In this document: positions 1 to 9,613 of the stretch, piece by piece
Layout: every line of letters starts with the position of its first letter
How positions within the stretch are numbered: position 1 is the stretch's first letter
DNA from: Hymenoscyphus infarciens
Taxonomy: Eukaryota; Ascomycota; Leotiomycetes; Helotiales; Helotiaceae
Assembly: GCA_001414345.1 (NCBI GenBank)
Contig: LLCB01000518.1
Span: forward strand, 1 to 27,126
Direction of reading: 5' to 3'
DNA length: 27,126 nt
Translations under genes and position numbers: made by a program
The notes under the pieces: model-generated
The model's database searches: none
What the model was told of the DNA's origin: nothing
What the model saw: only the letters and a program-made list of their open reading frames with translations

Positions 1-1780
1 TATATATATATATATTTAATATATTTACTAACTCTTTATCTTTTCTAGTATTACTTAAGATAACACTTCTTCTAATAATATTCTTATAACTACTTTTACT
101 AAGTATACTACTATAAAAGGCTATACTTTTAAAGGAGATATAGCTTATTCTACTTATATTCTTAATCAAGTAGTTTAAGATATCTTAAAAGCTATACTTA
201 AAGATAATAATAATACTTATAATATAAGTAAATAAGACTATTCTAAAATAGAAAATAAAAAAGATAAGAAAGAAGAAATAAGTAAGTTATAACTCTTTAC
301 TAATTAGTTATAAATTAAAAGCTAACTAAATACTTAAATATCTCTACTTAAAAAAAGGTTCAGAAGATTATTATAAGCCTTAAGTATAGTTAAGAGAATA
401 CTAGAGCTTTTAAAAGGTAAATAGAAAGTCTTAAAATTAAGTATAAACGTATACTATAGCTAGGTAAGTTAAATAAGTCTTTTATCGCTTTTCGTTATAT
501 ATACGTATTTAAGGCTATTTTGAGAATTTCTATATTAACTAGCTAGCTTCTAGTATCTCACTCTATATTCTCTTATATACCTTCTTTTTAGGCTAATTAG
601 AAGGCTCTCTAAGTACCTCACTAATATAAGAGTGAAAAGAGTAAGTACTATCAGCCTATCGCACTTATTTAAGAGGCTAAAAAAGTACTAACTAATCCTA
701 GCGAGCGTATCGCGAAGAGGTACGAGAGTAGAGTTGAAAAAGAGCTTAATACTAAATAAGACGTTAAAAGCGACAGAAAGTGTTATTAGTAGAATAGAGG
801 TTACTTAGCACGAGAGAAGACATATATATATATACCTCCTCTCTGCTTAATAAGCTAATTCCTTAATTCACTATAAACCCTTTCTATTATTTACTTTCTT
901 TATTTACTAACTTCTTCTTCTTAGGTTAAAAAACTAAGTAGTCTAGTACTTATCTAATATTTAAGAACTTCTTAGCTCTTATTAAACCTATTAACTTAGT
1001 AATAGCTACTTCTAAGACTAAGGTCTTTAAGAATAAGAACTTAATAGTCTCTAAAAAAGAGATAGGATTTCTAGAAAGTATATAAGAGATAACTAAAGTT
1101 TTTATAGTAGCTACTAAGAAACTATAAGCTAAGAGTTATCTTATTATCTACTATCTAATTCCTCTTATATATAGAATATATAAGAGATTAGATACTTTAA
1201 TAGAGAAGTATAAAGTAAGTCTTTCTTCTTTCTTTATATATATATATAACTAATAGCTATATAAGCTAATAAAACCTTTACTAACGCTCTTAATAAAGGT
1301 ATAGCTAAGCTAAGAAAGTACTATTCTAAAAGTAGAGTTCTAGAATCTAAGAATAGGGCTTTATATTTAGCTTTAATCTTAGATCTTAGAATAAAAAAGA
1401 AGGGTTTTCTTAGAATTAGTCTATCTTCTAGCTTTATACTAGATATAAAGAGGCATTTAGAAGAAGAATATAAGTTATAAGTATTCCTTCTTCTTAAATA
1501 GTAAATTATATATACTAATCTTTATCTAGCGTAAAAACAATACTTCTAAATACTAATCTATCTACTAATAAGAATTAAGCTCTTAAAAGAGCTAATAGAG
1601 ACTATAAACTAGATAATCTATATCTAGAAGACAAAGAAGTAGTAGATAAGCTTACTTACTACTTTAAAGAAAAGAGAGTAAAAAGAAAAGTAAGTACTAT
1701 TCTATATATTCTATATATAAAGTTTCTATACTAATTAAGTTCTTAAGTTCTTACCTTTAAGTTAGTAGAAAGTTAATAAG

Positions 1781-1960
1781 CTTAACTGCCTAGTTTTATC
1801 TATATTAGCTTCAAAGTATCTATAAGTATTAGTAACTTCAGTTCTAAGTAATAGAGTATTTAGTTAAGAAGCTTTAATAGTAATAAAGCAACGAAATAAG
1901 CTCTCTAAAGATATTATAGAGGCTATAACTAGCCTAAAAGGTTAGAGGTTCTTTATAGAA
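1781..1960 (+). pseudogene. hAT transposase C-terminal dimerisation domain remnant
   Basis: One reading frame gives LNCLVLSILASKYL*VLVTS, then VLSNRVFS*EALIVIKQRN, then KLSKDIIEAITSLKG*RFF. This matches the hAT C-terminal pattern of a conserved leucine, a TS.PSERVFS-like core, a basic KRN.L segment and a final ALxxLKxW. The internal stops sit where Gln or Trp would be expected, as RIP of CAA/CAG/TGG produces. It is followed by a Glu/Lys-rich tail (1960-2010). The frame is the same as that of the N-terminal block at 59. This is a non-functional relic. Confidence 0.75.
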
Positions 1961-2073
1961 GAGTAAGAGATAGAAGAAGAAAAGAAGAAAAGAGTAGAAG
2001 CTAAAATAATAGAAGACTATAAGAATAACTACTTTACTTTATAAATAGTAAATATAGAAATATTACTAAGACT

Positions 2074-2174
2074 ACTTAAGACTACTCGAGTAGTCTTAAG
2101 TTACTACTCTACTCTACTTATCTAACCCGCTACTTATACTCTACTCTACTACTTAAGAGTACTACTCGAGTAGT
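2074..2174. repeat. Palindromes centred on CTCGAG at the hAT right end
   Basis: A perfect 28-bp palindrome lies at 2074-2101, with half-site CTTAAGACTACTC and centre CTCGAG. A second palindrome of 14 bp with the same ACTACTCGAGTAGT core is at 2161-2174. Between them are repeats of CTACTCTACT. The array lies between the transposase 3' end and the start of Gypsy homology. Subterminal palindromes of this kind are usual transposase-binding sites in hAT elements; that role is inferred here. Confidence 0.6.
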
Positions 2175-2206
2175 TATAAGTAGTTAAGTAGTTTATATAT
2201 ATACTA

Positions 2207-5200
2207 CTTAAGCTTTACTTCTCTACTTAATAGCTAACTTCTCTTTCTTAAGATACTATATAACTAAAAGACTTTATACCTTCTTACTAAGATAAAGCTA
2301 ATACTTATAATTAAGCTATAGAAATAAATAAATAGTACTAATAAGATAAAAGACTTTTAAAGTCTATAAATTACCTTAAAATTAATACTATAACCTTAAG
2401 TAGTTATATACTATCTATATATAGTAGAGAAGACTATAAGTTCTTAATATAAGTATAATACTAGGTTATAAAGAGAAAGCTTAAGAGTACTATAAAGAAG
2501 GTACTTACTCTAGTATACTATTAGAAACTCTTTATCTTAAAGATATTAGACTCTATTATTAATATTTTAGCTATTTTAGCTATAAGAATATATTATTACT
2601 TACTCTAAAAGAATAGTAAGATATTTATTATAAGTATATATAAAAAGAATACTATTATAGCTAATTAAAAGCTAGATATAGTCTTTAAAATCGCTATTTC
2701 TAATAAGTACTAAGACTTTAAAGAAGTATTTTCTAAAGCTATCTTAGACACTCTCTTATCTTACTAATACTATTACTATAAGATTAATCTTAAAGGTTTA
2801 AATACTCTTAGATATTCCCTTTTATATAAGATATCTATTAAGAAGCTACTAGCTATAAAGGAATATATCTTAAAGAATCTCTATAAAGGGTTTATTAAGT
2901 ATAGCTAGTCTCTTTTTATTACTTCTATTCTATTTATAAAAAAAGTAGATAAAAGACTACGTTTTTATATTAACTTCTAAAAACTTAATAATCTTACTTA
3001 AAAGAACTACTATCTATTACCTCTAATTAATAAAACACTTATATATATTAGTTAAGTTTATATTTTTACTAAGCTAGATATCTAGTAAGCCTTCTACTAT
3101 ATATAAATAGATCTAGATACTAAGGAATTAACTACTTTTTATATATATTAAAGAACTTATAAATATAAGATCTTACTATTTTATTTAATAAATAGCTTAT
3201 CTATCTACTAGTATTATATAAATAATATCTTATTTAATTACTTAGATAACTTCTACTTTACTTATTTAAATAATATTCTTATCTACTTATTAAACGTTTT
3301 TAAATATAAAGAGTATATATAAAAAGTCCTTTAATATTTTAAGAATACTAGGTTATAAGTTAATATTAAGAAGTATAAGTTTAATATTAAGAAGATAAAA
3401 CACCTTAGGTTTATTATTAGTATTAATAGTATTAAAGTAAACCTTAAAAAGGCCTTAGTAGTATAAAAATAATAAGCTTCTAAGATAGTAAAAGGCGTTT
3501 AAAGCTTCCTTAGTTTCTATAACTTCTATTAAAGGTTTATTTAAAACTATAGTATAATTATAAAGCTATTAGTATATCTTTTATAGAATAATATTCCTTT
3601 TAACTTTGATAAGGAATACTAAGAGGTGTTTAAAGACTCAAAGATAGTACTTACCTCTATACTAATCCTCTACTACTACTCTCTTAACCTTTCTACTATA
3701 ATTAAGATAAATATTTTAAATAGGATTATTACTAAAGTATTATAATAATAATAAGCTAATAGAGAATAGTACTCTATAGCCTACTTTAGTAAAACTATAT
3801 CTCTAGTTAAATATAACTATAAAAGATATAATAAGAAGCTACTTATTATTATATACCTATTTATAGAATAGAGACTAGAACTATAAAGCACTTATTTAAA
3901 GATCTATATTTATATTAATTATAAGACGCTTAAGTACTTTATAGCTACTAAGTAACTTACTACTTATTAAATAAGGTAGGCTAAAGCCTTAGCTAAGTAC
4001 TATTTTATTATTATATTCTACTTAAAGTATAAAAATAGGAAGATAGATACTTTAACTTATAAAGTAGATAAGATATACTTATAAAAGGAACTTAAAGAGT
4101 AATACTAGACTTATATACTCTTAATAAAGGAATAAGTTAATATAAAAGCGCTTAAACATCTAAAGGTTAAGATAAGCTTAATTATATTAGCTCTAGTTAA
4201 TAAAGACTACTTCTAAGAATTAATTATACTTTTAAAATAAATCTATTAAGTAAATAAAGATATAGTAATACTTTAAGCTATATAAGTATAAGTAAAAACT
4301 AATACTAATTTCTTATATCTCTTAAAGAAAGGCCTTTTACTCTACTAAGACTACTTAATAGTACTAGACGTAGATATACTAAGAATAAACCTAATTTAGA
4401 AAGCTTATAATTAGATACTTTTAGCTTACCTAGAGAGAGATAAGACCTACTAGATTCTATATTTAAGATATCTCTAGTAAAATATAAAAGCTAATATTAT
4501 AAGATATATATAAAACTATTATAAATATAGAAGAGTAGACGTTTCTTAAGATAAAATACTAAGCTATCTACATCTACTCTTAGTATTACTACGTATATAG
4601 TAATATATAGCTATAGATTTTAAGTCCTTTTTAATTAATAAGTATAGATATAATAATATATTTATAATAATAGACTACTTATCTAAGTAGTTTATTTTAA
4701 TACTCTATTATAAGAATATTACTTTTAAGTAAATAGTAAGGTTATATATTAAATATATTCTATAATACTATAAGATTCTAGAAAGTATAATATTAGATAG
4801 AGGCTCTTACTTTATTACTATATTCTAAGAGGAGTTTACTTAAATCCTAGATATCTAGCTTTAACTTTCTACTATAAACTATACTTAAACTAATAGCTAG
4901 ACTAAAATTATAAACTAATACCTTAATTAACACTTATAGCCTTATATTAATTATTATTATACTAACTAGTCTAAGATACTTCTAATAATAGACTATATAT
5001 AGTTAGTATTATCTTATAGTACTATTAAAATATTACCTTTTAAGTTATAAAAAGAATACGTACTAAGAACCTCGTTTAATTAGTAAATACTAGAACTAGG
5101 TAATATAAAAGAATAGCTATTATAAAAAGTAGCTATAGTACTTATAAAGACGATCTTAGAGGTCTTAGATATTAGCTAAGTAAATATATTAAAAGCTTAG

Positions 5201-5660
5201 TAAAAGAAGAAATAAGATATAAATAAGTATAGATAAGATATTAACTTTAGAGTAAGAGATATAGTTTTTATTATAATAAAGGACTAAATAACTTAATAAC
5301 TAAGCTAAAAGCTAGACTATTAAGTAGCTAGCCCTTTTAAGATTATAGAAGAAGTAGGTTCTACTTTCTAATTATAACTACTAGCTTTTATTAAAGTCTA
5401 CTCTATCTTTACTTCTAAAAAGTTATATAAAGCTATAGATAATCTCTTACTAAGATAAGTAGTTATACTACTTTTACTAATTATTATAAATAAAAAAGAG
5501 GAATAAGAGATTAAAGAAATACTAGCTAATAAGAAGAGATAGTAGTCTCTCTATTACTAAATTAAGTAGAAAAGCTATAATAAAGACCTTAATTAGTATC
5601 TAGCTTAATAACTAATCTATATACTATAACTAGTAGAAAAGTTCTATTTAAAGAAGCTAG
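2207..5660 (+). pseudogene. Gypsy pol remnant: RT, RNase H, integrase, chromodomain
   Basis: Reverse transcriptase spans about 2815-3480. It opens with PLYKISIKELLAIKEYI and has the catalytic YLDD box mutated to YLNNILIY (3263-3286). RNase H follows, with IAYFSKTIS at 3776-3802 and LKYF.ATK..T downstream, to about 4080. The integrase zinc-binding region is near 4390-4560 and the catalytic core runs from about 4606; it includes the ILDRGSYF motif near 4793-4815. At 4876-4908 the usual HPQTDGQTE-type motif reads as YT*TNS*TK, showing Gln to stop, Asp to Asn, Gly to Ser and Glu to Lys, all C-to-T or G-to-A changes. A chromodomain remnant (EIKEILANKKR) lies at about 5488-5600. There are dozens of stops, so no protein can be made. 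Confidence 0.88.
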
Positions 5661-5796
5661 AGATAGCTATTCTCCTAGTAGCTCTCTTATTATAGAAAGT
5701 AGTATAGAAGAATAGAAGAGAGGATTATAGTAAGCTAGAGGTTAATACTCTTATATTAAAAAAGAATAAAGCTGCTTAGTTATAAGAGGCTTATTT

Positions 5797-5810
5797 AAAG
5801 AGAGGAATAG
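5797..5810 (+). other. Polypurine tract of the plus-strand Gypsy element
   Basis: AAAGAGAGGAATAG lies directly upstream of the 3' LTR, where the plus-strand primer for reverse transcription is expected. The minus-strand copy has an equivalent purine run (AATAAAAGAAGTAG read on the minus strand) next to its 3' LTR. Confidence 0.7.
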
Positions 5811-6001
5811 TATAATAGTCCTAGTTATATACGTTACTTATATAACTAGGTTATTCTAAGACTTTTCTAAGAACTTGCTTAATATATATAAATAAAGCTA
5901 GAGTGCTTATACTCTCTGCTTTTCTTTTTAGTTTAGTTTCTCTTAATAAAAGGTACTATTCTATAAGCACTCCTTTTATATAGTTATAAAGAGCTATTAT
6001 A
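5811..6001 (+). repeat. 3' LTR (191 bp) of plus-strand Gypsy element
   Basis: It begins TATAATAGTCCTAG and ends GAGCTATTATA. The same 191-bp length and termini occur in the two LTRs of the minus-strand element. The terminal TATAAT..ATTATA was probably TGTAAC..ATTACA before RIP. Inside are a perfect 12-bp inverted repeat (5820-5831 with 5839-5850) and a TATATATAAATAAAG stretch near 5881 that could be the TATA box. Confidence 0.9.
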
Positions 6002-7632
6002 GTTAATACGAACCTGCTTATAATATTAAAGAGTATAGAAGTAAACTATAAGATACTTAAAATAGCCTAGAGAGTATATAATAAGTAGGTGAATAAGTAA
6101 GAGATAGCTTTTAGCTTAGAAAAGATAGTACTTATATACTTTATAAGAACGTGGGCTCTATAGAGAGAGACTACCTAGTTCGAGGATATAAGGCTTATAC
6201 TAGTAGAGTATATAAGGTTCTTAGGAATAGAACTTAATAAGAAGCTAAACTAGAAGATATACTAGGAATAAGTATAGAAGAAGCTAACTATATAGACCTA
6301 TATACTTATAAGACTTACTAGAAAGATATAAGAAGTAGACTACTACTAAGTAAAGTAAAGATATTTAGTAGTAATAAGAAGTATAATAGCTTATAAAGCT
6401 TTAGTCTAGTACTATATTATATCTAAAGAAGGGAATATAAAGAGAATTATAAGAAGCTTCTCTATATAGTAATTAAAGTACTTATAAGTAGTAATAAGAG
6501 TATATAAAGCTATCTCTACTTAAAGTCTAGAGATAGAAGCTAACTATACTCTAGTTAACTTATATCTTAACCTTAGAGTAGCTGCTTTTAAAAAGAAGTT
6601 CTAAACGTTTAAACTATAGAAGCTAATTTAAAACGCTTATAAGTATATAACTATATAGCTAAAGAGGAGAAAAGGACGACTATTAAAGACTAGGAAAGCG
6701 ATATCGTACTTATAGAGAGTAAGGTAGAAGTAGAAGAAAGAGAAGGCTTTAAGTATAATATAACACTTATAGAGTAGAAAGAGCGTCTTAAAGTATAAAG
6801 AAGAAGAGCCTAGAAAAAGAACCTAATATAGTATATAGAGGTATTAGATAAAGTAGACCTAGATAGCTAAGAGCTATAAAAGGTCTATAAGAGGCTTATT
6901 AAAATAAAGAGCTTACTACTTATCTAAGTATAAATAAGAGTAATAGAGCTTAATATCTTCCTCTTTTTAAGAAAGATATTAAATAAGCTAATACTATAGT
7001 ATATATATATAAAAGGTAGAGAGACTATAGAATATCTTATACTATTCTACTAGGATATTATATAAGAAAGAGATATACTAGTAAGAGCTCTTAGAAAGCG
7101 AATTAGTAACTTTTAAGAGCTAAGGGAGATACTAGTAAATAGAAAGCTAGTACTTAGAATAACTACTTAGCTACTTAGGCTAGAGAGACTCTAGAAATAT
7201 AGACTTATATTAGAGCTCTTAGAAGAGAAGAAGAGAGAGAGTAAGAAAGATATAGAAGAAAGAGAGAATAAGGAAGTAGCTACTAAGACTTATTAAAGAG
7301 TAAGACCTTAGCTTTAATAATTTTAAGAAGCGCTTAAGAAGTACTAAGGTAGTAAGTATACTTATTTATACTTTTATATTACTAATATATACTTTAGTAG
7401 TTAAGTATTTTAATTAATCTACTATCTTCTTTATTACTAAGTTAAAGAGAGAAGCTTTAAAGAGATAGTAGAAGGAAGTAATAAAAGAAGTATTAGATAC
7501 TTAAGAAAAGACTCGAGTATAATAAAGAACAGAGCTATAAGACTCTATAAACTAGACTAGAAGATATACTACTTACTTCTAGAGCTTAGCTTATAACCTT
7601 TATAGTATAAGAAGAATAATAATAATAATATT
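6002..7632 (+). mobile_element. Tad1-like LINE, 3' part only, RIP-degraded
   Basis: This is a non-LTR retrotransposon of the Tad1/I-like type. The retained part starts at the second half of the RT active-site box (NLLIILKSIEVNYKI) and continues with FIRTWAL and LGIELNKKLN-type blocks. Next come YYQVKQRYLVVIRSIIAYKALVQYYI and the C-terminal region containing RETIEYLILFY, where a Cys/His motif normally sits. It ends in an AAT-rich tail at about 7611-7632. The minus-strand LINE at 14622-25545 matches it throughout, including a shared block just before the tail. The 5' part is missing because a Gypsy element inserted at 6001/6002; it should lie upstream of base 1. Stops occur throughout, so no product is made. 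Confidence 0.85.
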
Positions 7633-7885
7633 ATAATATAGCTAGTATAGCTAGTACTAGGCTATTTTACTAGTATTTAAAGGATTTTTATAATATAAAG
7701 TAATAATTACTTTAGTAATTATTTAGATTAATAATATAACTTACTTATATTTAGATATTTATACTTTTATATCTAGCTTCTTCTCTTTATATTATATATA
7801 TAATATAATTAGTTAACTATTAATCTTTCTAAACTATAGTCTATACTATATAACGAGGTTACGAAGTATAGTATACTATACTAAT
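7633..7885. other. AT-rich spacer between LINE tail and gene island
   Basis: This is RIP-like DNA with no gene. It contains a near-palindrome, AAGTAATAATTACTTTAGTAATTATT, at about 7698-7724 and TA runs at 7790-7806. The final CGAGGTTACGAAG (7854-7866) marks the shift toward normal composition. No mobile-element terminus could be identified. Confidence 0.5.
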
Positions 7886-8015
7886 CCTTTCCGCCCGAGG
7901 CTCCCAGACTTAGTCAGAGTCATTACTCAGTATTTAGTCAGCGTACTAATTAAGTTGTGAAGAATATCTTTCGACTTTACAAAGCCTATAACGTACTTTG
8001 AAATCCAGACCTAAG
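7886..8015 (+). promoter_or_regulatory. Upstream region of APH-family gene, with two TTAGTCAG motifs
   Basis: This is the first stretch of normal composition, with CpA and TpG present again. TTAGTCAG occurs at 7910-7917 and 7934-7941, with GAGTCAT between them. TTAGTCA/TGACTAA resembles binding sites of fungal bZIP factors of the Yap1/Gcn4 type. No clear TATA box is seen. The gene's start codon at 8016 lies 75 bp beyond the second motif. The regulatory role is inferred. Confidence 0.4.
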
Positions 8016-9613
8016 ATGTCGCATGGCCCACAACAGCTGAAGGACCGTATCGTGCAATCCCGCGTCCACCGGGAACGCGACCAATTTATCGCAGCTATCC
8101 ACGAAGACGACGTGTGCCGCCTGGCATCATCATACCACAACGACGATCACTGCAGCTTCTTCAAGCCCCCTTCTCGTGGGAGTTACAATATCTGTTATTT
8201 TGTGCGGTTTCCGTCGCGCTCTGGTGAACATGTGGATGAGTGGGTAGTACGTGTTCCGTTGGCTCCATGCCTGGCCGATGGGAGCAGGAATAAGCTTGAG
8301 AGGGAGATTGCTTCAATGCAGTAAGGCCATTTCATCTTAATCTATAGAAGCGATACTAATAAATCCTCTTTGGCAGTATAGTAATTAATGAGACGACGAT
8401 TTCAGTCCCAAAGATCCACGCATATAACCTGGGTGACGATTCTCAGCCACTATCATCGTTTGTTATTCTCGAATACATTGAGGGAGAGGTGTTCTCGCAT
8501 GCGCGACTGAAGACCCTCTCGGACGAACAACGAAAGCGCTTTTACACTTCGCTTGCCGATATTTACATCCAGCTGAGGAGGCTCGAATTTCCGTCGATTG
8601 GGTGCTTGGCTCACGGTTTAGAAGGATTCAACGTACGAGACAAAATCGCCACTATTGACATCAATATGCAAGAGCTAGAAGGTCTACAGCCTTCCAAGAT
8701 CCAAAGCTCCTTCTACAATGACAGAGGTTCTCTTACCTCGGCCAATGACTACGTGGCGATGCTACTTCAGATTGCGGATAATGCGTTCGTGGAGACTCGA
8801 AACAGTGTCTACGAAAGAGATCAGGGCGAGGATGCTCTATATCATCTCTATATCTTCCGCGAGTATGCCAAGAGCTGGGTAGATTGCCGCCTCGATCAAG
8901 GTCCGTTTGTTTTGGTCCATGGTGATTTAGAACCCTTTAACTTAATAGTGAATGATAACATGGAGATTATCTCGGTTTTAGATTGGGAATGGAGTCGTGT
9001 AGTACCTGTTCAATTTTTTAAGCCTCCTTTGTGGCTTAAGAATCCTGATACCACCAAATTAGCATGGAACTTCGTCTATCGGGACTACTTGAAGAGCTTC
9101 GACCAATTTTTGGAAATTGTGCGGACCCGAGAGTGCGAGAAATATGGGAATGAGTTGTTGTCGAATGAGTGGGCCAAGGCAAAGGAGGACAGCGGATTTC
9201 TTGTCGCCAATGCCTTGGAAAACTGGACCGACATCGACTGGTTCGCGAACCGGTATATTAACTGGAAATGTTATAAAGACAAGGGTGACCTGGATGAACG
9301 TATAAAGGCATTCATGAAGAAGGATCCAGCTCACAAAACACTCATTGAACGAAAAGTGTGCGAGGGAATTGTTTACAAGGTCGAAGCAGATAGACTTGAG
9401 GATACAACTATCAAATCAGCTGCAAGTTACACAGATAAACCTGCTTCAGCATATGCCACCATGAAGTACTTCTTTCTTCACGATCTATGGAAAGATACTA
9501 TCTGTGTCAGTCCGACTATTGCACAGATAGTTTTGGGAGGGGCTTTAATCCTCACTGGGGCATCATACCTTCTTATCAAGCGCATCATCCAACCCCCATT
9601 AAAATCAGGTTGA
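8016..9613 (+). CDS. Tail-anchored APH/choline-kinase-like phosphotransferase, join(8016..8320,8377..9613)
   Basis: This is a predicted 513-residue protein of the aminoglycoside phosphotransferase / choline-kinase-like fold. The N-lobe has NICYFVRF (58-65), WVVRVP (76-81, Arg in the usual ATP-lysine strand, common in fungal members) and LEREIASM with a candidate pairing Glu96. The hinge is FVILEYIEGE. The catalytic loop HGDLEPFNLI has His283, Asp285 and Asn290; the metal-binding DWE has Asp304. Residues about 477-502 are hydrophobic (IVLGGALILTGASYLLI) and are followed by KR and a short tail, as in a tail-anchored membrane protein. The substrate cannot be told from sequence; family members act on many small molecules, and antibiotic resistance should not be assumed. 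ATG at 8016 is the first in-frame ATG; the reading frame extends upstream only to a TTG. It overlaps the convergent neighbour by 9 bp. All key residues are intact and no RIP stops are present. Confidence 0.85.
8321..8376 (+). other. 56-bp spliceosomal intron in APH-family gene
   Basis: The donor is GTAAGG (8321), the branch site TACTAAT (8354-8360) and the acceptor GGCAG (ends 8376). Without splicing the frame stops at 8322-8324. Removing 56 bp joins the N-lobe (EREIASM) to HIVINETTISVPKIHAYN in phase 2, which restores the expected family order. Length and branch motif are typical of filamentous fungi. Confidence 0.88.

Larger units (their letters stand above)
1..2206 (+). mobile_element. hAT-family DNA transposon relic, 5' end outside window, RIP-degraded
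   Basis: This is a broken transposase of the hAT (Ac/hobo/Tam3) superfamily. Near the left edge the plus strand reads DNTSSNNI (59-82), followed by a GD..(C)ST.ILNQVVQDIL block, which resembles the hAT DNA-x-N and H-x-LNL region. Around 1065-1215 there is an ATKKL..KSY..IYYLIPLIYR stretch typical of the central hAT helical region. At 1781-1960 a single frame carries the C-terminal dimerisation domain. Numerous TAA/TAG codons fall where Gln or Trp is expected. A frame change between about 1215 and 1319 coincides with a TA microsatellite. Spacing between the N-terminal and central blocks is longer than usual, so a small insertion within 480-1060 is possible; nothing in that stretch was recognised. 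The right end is taken as 2206 because Gypsy homology starts abruptly at 2207. Family assignment is good; exact ends are inferred. Confidence 0.72.
2207..6001 (+). mobile_element. Ty3/Gypsy chromovirus LTR retrotransposon, 5'-incomplete, RIP-degraded
   Basis: This holds the pol 3' two thirds and the 3' LTR of an element of the same family as the complete minus-strand copy at 15434-21219. The two can be aligned by eye from 2207 (equivalent to 19213 of the other copy) to the LTR end at 6001. Order: end of protease-RT linker, reverse transcriptase, RNase H, integrase, chromodomain, polypurine tract, LTR. The first 2 kb of the element (gag, protease, 5' LTR) are not present in the window. Directly upstream is the hAT relic, so the element is probably interrupted rather than truncated. 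Its 3' LTR abuts a plus-strand LINE, with GTTAA (6002-6006) as the predicted target-site copy. Confidence 0.88.

Noticed and set aside
480..840. Separate gene suggested by an SERIAKRYESRVEKEL-like open stretch
   Set aside because: The stretch is short, in a different frame from the hAT blocks, and matches no family I know; it may be an insertion in the hAT relic or chance.
7998..8015. Upstream TTG start for the APH-family gene
   Set aside because: TTG initiation is not normal in fungal nuclear genes; the in-frame ATG at 8016 is preferred.
7946..8140. 64-aa minus-strand open frame
   Set aside because: It lies antisense to the first exon and upstream region of the APH-family gene; its Ser/Arg/Trp-rich composition is typical of a shadow frame.
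9117..9305. 62-aa plus-strand open frame
   Set aside because: It is an alternative frame inside the APH-family coding exon, with no independent support.
9059..9334. 91-aa minus-strand open frame
   Set aside because: It is antisense to the kinase C-terminal half, which has clear family motifs on the plus strand.
8016..9613. Antibiotic-resistance aminoglycoside kinase
   Set aside because: The APH fold name covers many fungal kinases of unknown substrate; nothing here points to aminoglycosides.
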